Position numbers and translations under genes: made by a program
In this document: piece by piece, positions 19,343 through 31,291 of the stretch
How the letters are laid out: each line of letters opens with the position of its first letter
Position numbering within the stretch: position 1 is the first letter of the stretch
NCBI RefSeq assembly: GCF_023734115.1
Contig: NZ_AP025737.1
Location: forward strand, 806,001-870,000
Direction: 5' to 3'
From: Herbiconiux sp. L3-i23
GTDB taxonomy: Bacteria; Actinomycetota; Actinomycetes; Actinomycetales; Microbacteriaceae
DNA length: 64,000 bases
The notes under the pieces: model-generated
Seen by the model: the letters and a program-made list of their open reading frames with translations, nothing else
Databases searched by the model: none
Told to the model about the DNA's origin: nothing

Positions 19343-19738
19343 CTGACCAAATCAAGGGAAGATCAAGCCCGAGTCACACGTTCATGCCGATCCGAGCCCG
19401 TTGGAGCCGAGAACTCCTTGACTTGGTCAGCGCGCACTCGGGGTGACTGACCAAATGCAGGAAAAACTGACCGATCAGAGCCGTCTTGGGGCCGATTCCG
19501 CCGGATCAGCGCAATTTCTCCTGCATTTGGTCAGACGTCGTCCGAACTGACCGAATCAAGGAAAGATCAGGCCCGAGTCACACGTTCATGCCGATCCGAG
19601 CCCGTTGGAGCCGAGAACTCCTTGATTTGGTCAGCGCGCACTCGGGGTAACTGACCAAATGCAGGAGAAACTGACCGAGCAGCCGTCGAAGGGCCCCGAA
19701 TCGGGCCGTTCAGCGCAATATCTCCTGCATTTGGTCAG
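19343..19738. repeat. 204-bp tandem duplication, each unit containing two nested inverted repeats
   Basis: Two units start at 19343 and 19547 with a period of exactly 204 bp. Each has a first palindrome with arms like CTGACCAAATCAAGG (19343-19357/19416-19430; 19547-19561/19620-19634). A second palindrome has arms beginning CTGACCAAATGCAGGA (19447-19462/19519-19534; 19651-19668/19721-19738, the last pair perfect over 18 bp). The first half is nearly identical between units, while the inside of the second palindrome has diverged. All eight arms share CTGACC(A/G)AAT or its near-complement. There is no transposase. It looks like a non-autonomous palindromic (MITE- or REP-like) element in tandem. 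Confidence 0.9.
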
Positions 19739-19770
19739 AGAGCGGGCAGGTGGGGTGATCTCTGTGCCGC

Positions 19771-20400
19771 TCAAGCGGCGGAGGCGCGGGTGGCGGCGAA
19801 CGACTCGATGTCGGCGAGGAGCGCGGCCGTGTCGCCGGTGAAGTGGTGCGTGGTGATGCCGACCGAGGCGGCGGCCGCCACATTCTCGGGCAGGTCGTCG
19901 GCGAAGAAGGTGTCGGCGGCGTCGGCGCCGTACGACTCGAGCATCCGCTCGAAGACAATCGGGTCCGGCTTGCGGGCGCCGTAGAAGCTGGAGGCGCGCA
20001 GATGCTCGCCGAACACCGGCACCAGCTCGGGAGCCAGCGATCGCAGGTTCTCGTGCACCAGCGGGCCGTTGTTGGTGAGCAGGCTCACCCGACCGAGTTC
20101 CGCCGCGCGCGCCGCCGCCGCGATCGAACCGGGGAGGGGAGTCATCGCCCCGCCACGCGCGGCGAGCCAGTCCTCCCGCGACACGTCGGCGCCGACCGCC
20201 GCGCGGAACGCGGCGAGATAGCGCTCGCCGTCCTCGAAGCCGCCCGCCTCGGCGTGCATCTCACCTGCCGGGTCGAGCCACCACCGCGATCGGAGGTCGT
20301 CGAACGCCACGCCCGAGATCGCCGACAGGGCGCGCATCCTGGCGTGCCAGTCGTAGTCGTACAGGACGTTGTCCATGTCGAAGACGAACAGCGCACTCAT
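19771..20400 (-). CDS. HAD-family hydrolase
   Basis: A 209-residue haloacid dehalogenase-superfamily phosphatase. Motif I is FVFDMDNVLYD with Asp8 (nucleophile) and Asp10, motif II LLTNNG, motif III Lys in GARKPDP and motif IV FFADDLPEN. A helical cap of subtype I lies between motifs I and II. The ATG at 20400 gives MSALFVFDMD; the open frame extends 12 codons upstream, but that region has no family similarity. The substrate is not known; such proteins act on sugar phosphates or similar small molecules. It is divergent from tsaC, and its 3' end lies 33 bp from the tandem repeat. Confidence 0.9.
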   Translation of the reverse strand: MSALFVFDMDNVLYDYDWHARMRALSAISGVAFDDLRSRWWLDPAGEMHAEAGGFEDGERYLAAFRAAVGADVSREDWLAARGGAMTPLPGSIAAAARAAELGRVSLLTNNGPLVHENLRSLAPELVPVFGEHLRASSFYGARKPDPIVFERMLESYGADAADTFFADDLPENVAAAASVGITTHHFTGDTAALLADIESFAATRASAA

Positions 20401-20492
20401 CGGAAGCCAGTCTGTCAGCGCTCCCCGGGTCGGCACGAATCGGCCCGTCCCGACGGGAGCGGGGTGCGGAACGGCTCTACACTGGGCACGAC

Positions 20493-21158
20493 ATGGCGCG
20501 CATCTTCGACTGCTCTGCCGAGTCCGATCTGCTGAGCGGAATGCGGTTCGCCCGCGCCGCGATCGGGCGCGGCGACCTCGTCGTCATGCCCACCGACACC
20601 GTCTACGGCATCGCCGCGGATGCGTTCTCGCCCGCCGCCGTGCAGCGTCTGCTCGACGCCAAGGGTCGTGGCCGTCAATCGCCGCCGCCGGTCCTCGTCC
20701 CCGGCATCCCCACGCTCGATGCGCTCGCCGAGCAGGTGCCGGACGAGGTCCGCGCACTCGTCGCCCGCTTCTGGCCGGGCCCGCTCACGATCATCCTCCC
20801 GGCGCGCCCGTCGCTCGCGTGGGATCTCGGAGAGACCGGCGGCACCGTCGCCCTGCGGATGCCCGATCAGCGCATCGCGCTCGAACTGCTGAGCGAGACC
20901 GGGCCTCTCGCCGTCTCGTCGGCCAACAAGACCGGCGTCGCCGCGGCGACCACAGCGCAGAACGCGCACGAGCAGCTGGGTGACGCGGTCGAGGTCTACC
21001 TCGATGCCGGGTCAACGCCCGGAAACGTGCCCTCGACGATCATCGACGCGACGGCTCTCGCCGCAGGCGACGGGCCGCTCACCATCGTGCGGCACGGCGT
21101 ACTCAGCGCCGCCGACTTGCGCGAGATCGTCGGCGACGCGCTCGAGGCCGAGCGGTGA
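20493..21158 (+). CDS. tsaC: L-threonylcarbamoyladenylate synthase
   Basis: A 221-residue YrdC/Sua5-type protein. It makes threonylcarbamoyl-AMP from threonine, bicarbonate and ATP for the t6A37 modification of tRNAs that read ANN codons. It has the conserved PTDTVYGIAADAF and a K-G-R element (DAKGRGRQSP) in the nucleotide-binding region. Further on are FWPGPLTIIL, LRMPDQ and SSANKTG. The length matches the short YrdC form without the C-terminal Sua5 domain. A TACACT at 20478-20483, ten bases before the ATG, suggests a nearly leaderless message. It is divergent from the HAD hydrolase gene with 92 bp between them. Confidence 0.94.
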   Translation: MARIFDCSAESDLLSGMRFARAAIGRGDLVVMPTDTVYGIAADAFSPAAVQRLLDAKGRGRQSPPPVLVPGIPTLDALAEQVPDEVRALVARFWPGPLTIILPARPSLAWDLGETGGTVALRMPDQRIALELLSETGPLAVSSANKTGVAAATTAQNAHEQLGDAVEVYLDAGSTPGNVPSTIIDATALAAGDGPLTIVRHGVLSAADLREIVGDALEAER

Positions 21159-21214
21159 GCGTTCCCGGCGGCGTGATCGTCGGCCCGGCGCGCAGCAGCG
21201 AGGCCGACCGGTGA
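21155..21214 (+). other. 19-codon mini open frame linking tsaC and the WecA-like gene
   Basis: A GTG at 21155 overlaps the tsaC stop (GTGA), and the frame runs 19 codons to a TGA at 21212-21214. That TGA overlaps the GTG start of the next gene (21211) in the same GTGA arrangement. The peptide (MSVPGGVIVGP...) resembles no family I know. It may serve only to pass ribosomes from tsaC to the next gene. Confidence 0.3.
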
Positions 21215-22464
21215 CTCTCTACGCCCTCGTCGCGCTGATCGCGGCCGCCGTCACCTTCGGGCTGTCGCTCATCGTCTACCGGCTCGGCCGGCGCTACAAC
21301 CTGCACCCCGAGATCCGCGCCCGCGACGTGCACACGCGACCCACCCCGCGGCTCGGCGGCGTCGCCATGTTCGGGGGAGTACTCGTCGCTTTCGCGATCG
21401 CCTCGCAGATCCCGTTCTTCGACATCGTGTTCGCCCAGCCCGCGAAGATCTGGGCCATCGTCGGGGCCGCCGCCATCATCGTGGTCATCGGTGTCGCCGA
21501 CGACCTGCTCGACCTCGACTGGATGATCAAGCTCGCCGGTCAGATCCTCACCGCCGGCCTGCTCGCCTGGCAGGGCGTCGCGATCGTATCGCTGCCGATC
21601 GGCGGTCTGACGGTCGGATCCGCGTGGATGTCGCTCGTCCTCACCGTCTTCGCCGTCGTCTTCGTGATGAACGCCGTGAACTTCATCGACGGCCTCGACG
21701 GCCTGGTCGCCGGGGTCGCGATCATCGGCAACGGCGTGTTCTTCCTCTACAGCTACCTGATCGTCCAGCAGACGAGCCCCAACAACTACTTCAACCTCGC
21801 CTCGCTCATCTCCGCGATCACCATCGGCGCATGCCTCGGCCTGTTGCCCCTCAATGCGCGCTTCGGTGAGAAGCGGCCGGCGAAGCTCTTCATGGGCGAC
21901 GGCGGGGCGTACCTCGTCGGCCTGCTGATGGCGACGAGCGGCATCGCCGTCACCGGGCAGGTCGACCCCGTGCAGTTCGGCGCGACTTTCGGCCGCTCGT
22001 CGCTGATCCCCGCGTTCCTGCCGATCCTGCTGCCGCTCGCGATCCTCATCGTGCCGTTCCTCGACTTCGCCCTCGCGGTGACGCGGCGCCTGCTCGCCGG
22101 CAAGTCGCCGTTCAGCGCCGACCGCAAGCACCTGCACCACCGGCTGCTCGACATGGGGCACTCGCACATGCACGCGGTGCTCATCTTCTACGCATGGACC
22201 GCGGTCGTGTCGGTCGGCGCGCTGCTGATCTTCGTGCTGCGTCCGTGGACACTCGCGCTCGCCTTCATCGCCGTCGGTCTCGTCGTCTGCGCCGTGCTGA
22301 CGCTCGCCCCACTGTCACGACGCAAGGCCACGGAGGCGGCGGCCCAGTCGGCGCCCGCCGATGACGAGCACCGCTCGCAAGCCGCCCTCGATCCGCTCGA
22401 CGCCGCGTCCGAGAGCGCCGTCGCCGCCGCCCACCCCGAACCCGTAGAGAGAGAACCCAGATGA
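21211..22464 (+). CDS. MraY/WecA-family undecaprenyl-phosphate glycosyl-1-phosphate transferase
   Basis: A 417-residue polytopic membrane enzyme with about ten or eleven membrane spans. It transfers a sugar-1-phosphate (probably GlcNAc-1-P) from a UDP-sugar to undecaprenyl phosphate, the first step of a cell-wall glycopolymer. Signatures present are TRPTPRLGGVAMF, AVNFIDGLDGLVAG, the catalytic Asp loop LFMGDGGAYLVG and DRKHLHHRLLDMGHS. The last favours the WecA/TagO group over MraY. A hydrophilic tail of about 60 residues follows the last span. The start is GTG 21211; the longer open frame upstream is shadow sequence of tsaC. It overlaps atpI by four bases, so it may be co-transcribed with the ATP synthase genes. 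Confidence 0.93.
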   Translation: MTLYALVALIAAAVTFGLSLIVYRLGRRYNLHPEIRARDVHTRPTPRLGGVAMFGGVLVAFAIASQIPFFDIVFAQPAKIWAIVGAAAIIVVIGVADDLLDLDWMIKLAGQILTAGLLAWQGVAIVSLPIGGLTVGSAWMSLVLTVFAVVFVMNAVNFIDGLDGLVAGVAIIGNGVFFLYSYLIVQQTSPNNYFNLASLISAITIGACLGLLPLNARFGEKRPAKLFMGDGGAYLVGLLMATSGIAVTGQVDPVQFGATFGRSSLIPAFLPILLPLAILIVPFLDFALAVTRRLLAGKSPFSADRKHLHHRLLDMGHSHMHAVLIFYAWTAVVSVGALLIFVLRPWTLALAFIAVGLVVCAVLTLAPLSRRKATEAAAQSAPADDEHRSQAALDPLDAASESAVAAAHPEPVEREPR

Positions 22465-22928
22465 CCGACACCAGTCCGAACGCCGCGGGCGCAGCCCGGA
22501 CGCCGAGCTCGACGCCGGTCCTTCGCAGGGTGCTCCTCTTCGGCGCTGCCCTCACCGTCGTCGTCGCCGTCGTCGGGGCGATCCTCGGCGGAATCCTCGC
22601 CGGGGGAGAGGGCATCGTGAGCGCCCTCGTCGGCGCCATCCTGGTGCTGCTGCTCGTCAGCGTCACCTCGGGAAGCATCCTGATCGCCAACCGCTTCTTC
22701 GGGTCGCCGTCATTCGCGATGATCTTCTTCGGCATCGTGCTCGGCGCATGGCTGCTGAAGTTCGTGCTGTTCCTCGCCGCGGTCCTCCTGCTGCGCGACC
22801 AGCCCTGGCTCGATCCGATGACCCTGTTCCTCACCATCGTCGGCGGGCTCCTCGGATCCCTCGTCGTCGACGTCGTCGTCGTACTCCGCGCGCGCCTGCC
22901 CTACGTGTCCGACGCTGCCGAGCACTGA
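22461..22928 (+). CDS. atpI: AtpI-like membrane protein preceding the ATP synthase genes
   Basis: A 155-residue protein with a polar N-terminus and four predicted membrane spans (about residues 25-47, 53-75, 84-112 and 117-142). The position directly before atpB and the four-helix layout match the ATP synthase I protein, which helps c-ring assembly or ion supply. Sequence similarity within this family is weak, so the call rests largely on context. The ATG at 22461 overlaps the stop of the WecA-like gene. A 122-nt gap with a putative promoter follows. Confidence 0.75.
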   Translation: MTDTSPNAAGAARTPSSTPVLRRVLLFGAALTVVVAVVGAILGGILAGGEGIVSALVGAILVLLLVSVTSGSILIANRFFGSPSFAMIFFGIVLGAWLLKFVLFLAAVLLLRDQPWLDPMTLFLTIVGGLLGSLVVDVVVVLRARLPYVSDAAEH

Positions 22929-22963
22929 CGCCTCACCCGATTTCTACAAAGGTTAGAATTCGG

Positions 22964-22993
22964 TTAGTCCCCCGTGCGGATCCTTGCTAGAGT
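22964..22993 (+). promoter_or_regulatory. Putative promoter upstream of atpB
   Basis: TTAGTC at 22964-22969 and TAGAGT at 22988-22993 are separated by 18 bp in a locally AT-richer stretch. Transcription would begin near 23000, leaving a leader of about 50 nt with AGGAGA before atpB. A second AT-rich motif, TAGAAT at about 22954, could be an alternative -10. Sequence-based guess. Confidence 0.35.
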
Positions 22994-23050
22994 CATGGGG
23001 ATCCCACGCAAGTCGCCGCACGCCCGCGTGCCCTTACGCAGGAGAACGAG

Positions 23051-24711
<1,661 letters not shown>

Positions 24712-24712
<1 letters not shown>

Positions 24713-25497
24713 TGGGATCCGCGAGCAGGCAGGCCCTCGCCTCGTCGGTGTCCGCTCTCGCGGACGCCCGTCTCGACCTGACCGGCGGCGTGCAGCTCCT
24801 CGCTGCCGCCCGCACGGTCGGCGGCTCCGCGCAGCTGCGCGGCCTGCTCGCCGACCCGGGTATCGAGGCGGCGGCGAAGCGAGGCCTCGTCTCGAAGCTG
24901 TTCGTCGGTTTCGGCGCTCCGGTGCAAGGAGTCGTCGCGTCGGCATCGGCCGAGAGATGGTCGAGCGGTGACGAGTTCGCCGACGGTCTCGAGGAGCTCG
25001 GCTTCCGCGCCATCGCGGCCGGCGGGCCTTCCGGCTCGGCGCTCGGGCACGAGCTGTTCACCTTCGAGCAGGCCGTGCGCTCCAACGCCGAACTCGAGCT
25101 GGCGCTCAGCAGCAAGCTGGGCGGCGGCGAGGCGAAGGTCGCCCTCGTCGACCGCATCCTCGCCGGAGCGGGGGAGGCGACGCGCGCGATCGTGCGTCAT
25201 CTCGTCCAGTTCCCGCGCGAGCTGCGCTTCGTCGAGGCCCTGCGCCGTGCCGCGCGGATCGTCGCCGACGCCTCCGGCCTCGGCATTGCGACCGTCGCGA
25301 CGGCGTCGCCCCTGTCGGACGCTCAGCTGGCCCGGCTCGAGAAGGCGCTCGGCGACCGTTACGGTCGCGCGCTGAGCCTCAACCAGGTCATCGACCCCTC
25401 CCTCATCGGGGGAGTTCGCATCTCCGTCGGCGACGATGTCATCGACGGCAGTGTCGCGGCGCGGCTCAACGACCTCCGACTTCAACTCGCCGGCTGA
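24712..25497 (+). CDS. atpH: F1Fo ATP synthase subunit delta
   Basis: A 261-residue delta (OSCP) subunit that links the peripheral stalk to the top of F1. The N-terminal helical domain is unusually Ala/Ser/Leu-rich. The C-terminal part has the family pattern LARLEKALGDRYGR, then LNQVIDPSLIGGVRISVGDD and a final IDGSVAARLNDLR. It is about 80 residues longer than the E. coli subunit, as is common in actinobacteria. The start is GTG 24712, overlapping the atpF stop by one base. Confidence 0.94.
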
Positions 25498-25530
25498 CCC
25501 GGCGCAACCCACCAAGGAACGAAGCATCCC

Positions 25531-27168
25531 ATGGCAGATCTGACCATCAGTCCTGACGAGATCCGCGACGCGCTCAAGGACTTCGTCGGCTCCTACGAAC
25601 CGACCGGGGCCAAGGCCACCGAGGTCGGCCACGTCATCGACGCCGCCGACGGCATCGCCCACGTCGAGGGCCTGCCGAGCGTCATGGCCAACGAGCTCGT
25701 GCGTTTCGAAGACGGCACCCTGGGCCTCGCCCAGAACCTCGACGAGAACGAGATCGGTGTCATCGTCCTCGGTGAGTTCGCCGGCATCGAAGAAGGCCAG
25801 GAAGTCCACCGCACCGGCGAGGTCCTCTCCGTCGCCGTGGGCGACGGCTACCTCGGCCGCGTCGTCGACCCGCTCGGCAACCCGATCGACGGACTCGGCG
25901 ACATCGCCACCGTCGGACGCCGCGCCCTCGAACTGCAGGCGCCCGGCGTCATGCAGCGCAAGAGCGTGCACGAGCCCATGCAGACCGGCATCAAGGCGAT
26001 CGACGCCATGATCCCGATCGGCCGCGGCCAGCGTCAGCTGATCATCGGCGACCGCCAGACCGGCAAGACCGCGATCGCGATCGACACGATCATCAACCAG
26101 AAGGCCAACTGGGAGTCCGGCGACGTCAGCAAGCAGGTCCGCTGCATCTACGTCGCCATCGGCCAGAAGGGCTCGACCATCGCCTCGGTGAAGGGCGCGC
26201 TCGAGGACGCCGGAGCCATGGAGTACACGACGATCGTCGCCGCTCCGGCCTCCGACCCCGCCGGCTTCAAGTACCTCGCCCCCTACACCGGCTCGGCCAT
26301 CGGCCAGCACTGGATGTACGAGGGCAAGCACGTCCTGATCATCTTCGACGACCTGTCGAAGCAGGCCGAGGCCTACCGTGCCGTGTCGCTGCTGCTGCGC
26401 CGCCCGCCGGGACGCGAGGCGTACCCCGGTGACGTGTTCTACCTGCACTCCCGCCTGCTCGAGCGTTGCGCCAAGCTCTCCGACGAGCTCGGCGCCGGTT
26501 CGATGACCGGTCTGCCGATCATCGAGACCAAGGCGAACGACGTGTCGGCGTACATCCCGACCAACGTGATCTCGATCACCGACGGCCAGATCTTCCTGCA
26601 GTCCGACCTGTTCAACGCGAACCAGCGTCCCGCGGTCGATGTCGGTATCTCGGTCTCGCGAGTCGGCGGTGACGCGCAGGTGAAGAGCATCAAGAAGGTC
26701 TCCGGAACCTTGAAGCTCGAGCTCGCCCAGTACCGCTCGCTCGAGGCGTTCGCCATGTTCGCCTCCGACCTCGACGCGGCCAGCCGTCGTCAGCTCGCCC
26801 GAGGCGCGCGCCTCACCGAGCTGCTCAAGCAGCCGCAGTACTCGCCGTACCCCGTCGAGGAGCAGGTCGTGTCGATCTGGGCCGGTACCAACGGCAAGCT
26901 CGACGAGGTCCCGGTCGAGGACATCCTGCGCTTCGAGCGCGAGCTGCTCGATTACCTCGGTCGCAACACCGAGGTCCTGTCGATGCTGCGTGAGACCAAC
27001 GTCCTCTCCGACGACACGGTGGCCGCCCTCGACAAGGGCGTCGACCAGTTCAAGCTCGAGTTCCAGACCGGTGAGGGCAAGCCGCTCGCCTCGGTCGGAC
27101 GCGAAGAGTTCGAAGAGCTGGCCGAAGCCGACGTCAACCAGGAGAAGATCGTCAAGGGTCGGCGATAA
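25531..27168 (+). CDS. atpA: F1Fo ATP synthase subunit alpha
   Basis: The 545-residue non-catalytic alpha subunit of F1. Walker A is GDRQTGKTA, the arginine-finger region is [11 protein letters not shown], and the family signature [13 protein letters not shown] is present. The N-terminus has a short region binding delta ([15 protein letters not shown]). The C-terminal extension beyond the E. coli protein matches the longer actinobacterial alpha subunits. ATG 25531 is preceded by CAAGGAACGAAG. atpG follows after four bases. Confidence 0.97.
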   Translation: MADLTISPDEIRDALKDFVGSYEPTGAKATEVGHVIDAADGIAHVEGLPSVMANELVRFEDGTLGLAQNLDENEIGVIVLGEFAGIEEGQEVHRTGEVLSVAVGDGYLGRVVDPLGNPIDGLGDIATVGRRALELQAPGVMQRKSVHEPMQTGIKAIDAMIPIGRGQRQLIIGDRQTGKTAIAIDTIINQKANWESGDVSKQVRCIYVAIGQKGSTIASVKGALEDAGAMEYTTIVAAPASDPAGFKYLAPYTGSAIGQHWMYEGKHVLIIFDDLSKQAEAYRAVSLLLRRPPGREAYPGDVFYLHSRLLERCAKLSDELGAGSMTGLPIIETKANDVSAYIPTNVISITDGQIFLQSDLFNANQRPAVDVGISVSRVGGDAQVKSIKKVSGTLKLELAQYRSLEAFAMFASDLDAASRRQLARGARLTELLKQPQYSPYPVEEQVVSIWAGTNGKLDEVPVEDILRFERELLDYLGRNTEVLSMLRETNVLSDDTVAALDKGVDQFKLEFQTGEGKPLASVGREEFEELAEADVNQEKIVKGRR

Positions 27169-29556
<2,388 letters not shown>

Positions 29557-29558
29557 TC

Positions 29559-29819
29559 ATGCCGCTTCAGGTCAACGTCGTCTCCGCCGACCAGCAGGTC
29601 TGGTCGGGCGAGGCCGACATGGTCGTCGCCCGCACCACCGAGGGTGAGATCGGTATCCTCACCGGCCACGAGCCGATGCTCGCCATCCTCGGCGGCGGTG
29701 AGGTGCGCGTGACCCAGCCCGGCGGTCGCAAGATCGTCGCGAACGCGGAGGACGGCTTCCTGTCCGTCGAGAACGACGTCGTCACCGTCGTGGCGCGCAA
29801 CGCGGAGCTCACCAGCTGA
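29559..29819 (+). CDS. atpC: F1Fo ATP synthase subunit epsilon (short form)
   Basis: Only 86 residues, representing just the N-terminal beta-sandwich (LQVNVVSADQQVWSGEADMV, EGEIGILTGHEP). The C-terminal helical hairpin that inhibits ATP hydrolysis in E. coli is absent. Short epsilon subunits are known in several actinobacteria. ATG 29559 lies two bases after the atpD stop. A strong hairpin follows 18 nt after the stop codon. Confidence 0.94.
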   Translation: MPLQVNVVSADQQVWSGEADMVVARTTEGEIGILTGHEPMLAILGGGEVRVTQPGGRKIVANAEDGFLSVENDVVTVVARNAELTS

Positions 29820-29836
29820 CGATCTGAGAGAACGAA

Positions 29837-29870
29837 CGAAGGGCCCGATCCGTTCGGATCGGGCCCTTCG
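29837..29870 (+). terminator. Rho-independent-type terminator of the ATP synthase operon
   Basis: Two perfectly complementary 16-bp arms (29837-29852, 29855-29870) form a GC-rich hairpin with an effective TTCG-type tip. It is followed by a weak T-containing stretch (TCGTCGTCC). It lies 18 nt after the atpC stop and is almost certainly a transcription end. Confidence 0.85.
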
Positions 29871-29944
29871 TCGTCCTGCAGTGGCTGCGAGATCTCGATA
29901 TCGCGCTGAAGGCGCGCTCCTCGATCTTCAGCCTCCGATCGAAC

Positions 29945-29973
29945 CTTTCGGCGGTCCACCGGACCGCCGAAAG
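29945..29973 (-). terminator. Hairpin at the 3' end of the YceI gene
   Basis: Arms at 29945-29957 and 29961-29973 pair perfectly over 13 bp with a loop of three bases. It lies eight bases beyond the stop codon of the minus-strand YceI gene. Together with the hairpin at 29837 it separates the convergent atp and yceI transcripts. There is no long T-run. Confidence 0.7.
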
Positions 29974-29980
29974 CTTCGAC

Positions 29981-30538
29981 CTACGGCTGAAGGGTGAACT
30001 GGAGCTCCATGTTGATGGTGACGTCCTCACCGAGGGTGAAGCCGCCGGCCTCGAGGGCTGCGTTCCAGTTGACGCCGAAGTCGTGGCGGTTGATCTTCAC
30101 CTTGGCGCTCGCGCCGGCCTTGGTCTGACCGTAGGCGTCGGTCACGACGCCGCCGAACTCGCCCTTCAAGACGATGCTCTTGGTCACGCCGCGGAGGGTG
30201 AAGTCGCCGGTCACCTCGAAGTCGTCGCCGTCGACCTCGAAGTCGGTCGAGACGAAGGTCGCGGTGGGGTGCTCGTCGACGAGGAAGAAGTCGCTGGTGC
30301 GCAGGTGCGCGTCGCGGTCCTTCTGGTTGGTGTTCACCGACGCGATGTCGATGGTCGCCTCGAGGGTCGTCTCGTTCGGGTCCTCGGCGGTGACGAGGGT
30401 GGCATCGAAGGTCTCGAACACGCCACGCACCTTGCTGATCGCCAGGTGACGCACCGTGAACGACAGCTCCGAGTGCGTGGGGTCGAGGCGCCAGGTGCCG
30501 ACGACGTAGGCGGGATGGATCGGTGTCGAGATAGTCAT
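29981..30538 (-). CDS. YceI-family lipocalin-like protein
   Basis: A 185-residue YceI-family protein. These beta-barrel proteins bind polyisoprenoid or other lipophilic molecules. Characteristic stretches are GTWRLDPTHSELSFTVRHLA at the start, the conserved KDRDAHLRTSDFF (H-L-x-S-x-D-F-F type) and TGDFTLRGVTKSIVL. Unlike the E. coli protein there is no signal peptide, so it is probably cytoplasmic, as usual for the Gram-positive members. Monocistronic, with hairpins on both sides (29945-29973 and 30576-30600). Confidence 0.93.
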   Translation of the reverse strand: MTISTPIHPAYVVGTWRLDPTHSELSFTVRHLAISKVRGVFETFDATLVTAEDPNETTLEATIDIASVNTNQKDRDAHLRTSDFFLVDEHPTATFVSTDFEVDGDDFEVTGDFTLRGVTKSIVLKGEFGGVVTDAYGQTKAGASAKVKINRHDFGVNWNAALEAGGFTLGEDVTINMELQFTLQP

Positions 30539-30575
30539 AGTTCAATGCAAGCACATGCACCGCCCTAATATTCCC

Positions 30576-30605
30576 GATTTGGTGGACGTGTCACCAAATC
30601 TTTTT
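30576..30605 (-). terminator. Palindrome between the LysE/ArgO and YceI genes
   Basis: GATTTGGTG (30576-30584) and CACCAAATC (30592-30600) are complementary, with a seven-base loop and five T residues directly after on the plus strand. It sits just beyond the stop of the minus-strand exporter gene (30605). It could end that transcript or, being AT-richer than its surroundings and upstream of yceI, serve as an operator. Confidence 0.5.
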
Positions 30606-31222
30606 CAGGCGCCGATCGCGAGCTTCACTCCGAGCGCGAGCAGGATCACCGCGACGATCGCGTCGAGGATGCGCCAGGTGCCGGGGCGGCGGAACAGTGG
30701 CCGGAGAAGTCGTGCGCCGAAGCCGAGCGAGGAGAACCAGACGAAGCTGGCGGCGACGGCTCCCACCGCGAACCACCATCGCCCGTCGCCGGGCTGTTGA
30801 TTCGCGACCCCGCCGACCAGCACCACGGTGTCGAGGTAGACGTGCGGGTTGAGCCAGGTGAACGCGAGCAGGGTGAGCAGCGGACGGCGGAGGGACCGGC
30901 CGTCGGCGTCGCCCATCGCCTCAGTGCGCACGAGCGCCCGCCGGGCTGCGAGCAGGCCGTAGACGATGAGGAACGCGGCTCCAGCGAACCGGATCACGAC
31001 GAGAAGGACGGGGGCGCTTTGCACCAGCGCGCCCATACCGGCGACGCCCGCGACGATGAGAACCGCATCCGAGACGGCGCAGAGGAGCACGCCGAGCGCG
31101 ACAGTGGGGAGTCGCCCCGAGACGCCCATTCGCAGCAGGTAGGCGTTCTGAGCGCCGATCGCGACGATGAGGCCGAGGCCTGTTCCGAATCCGGCGAGGG
31201 CGGCGAGCGCGGGAGATGACAT
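30605..31222 (-). CDS. LysE/ArgO-family amino acid exporter
   Basis: A 205-residue membrane protein with six predicted spans. The N-terminal motif GLGLIVAIGAQNAYLLRMG is diagnostic of LysE/ArgO, and the conserved TWLNPHVYLDT lies before span 4. Substrates in the family are the basic amino acids lysine and arginine. It is divergent from a LysR-type gene of the LysG/ArgP group, the classical arrangement in which the regulator senses the intracellular basic amino acid and turns on its exporter. Confidence 0.94.
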   Translation of the reverse strand: MSSPALAALAGFGTGLGLIVAIGAQNAYLLRMGVSGRLPTVALGVLLCAVSDAVLIVAGVAGMGALVQSAPVLLVVIRFAGAAFLIVYGLLAARRALVRTEAMGDADGRSLRRPLLTLLAFTWLNPHVYLDTVVLVGGVANQQPGDGRWWFAVGAVAASFVWFSSLGFGARLLRPLFRRPGTWRILDAIVAVILLALGVKLAIGA

Positions 31223-31291
31223 CGGGTCGACGGTAGCCGGGCGGCGCGCTGCAGGGAAACGACGATTTTCGAAGACGCGTAAGATTTGCTA

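Noticed and set aside
19659-19841. A 60-codon open frame in the second 204-bp unit
   Set aside because: It lies inside the tandem palindromic repeat and its translation has no family similarity.
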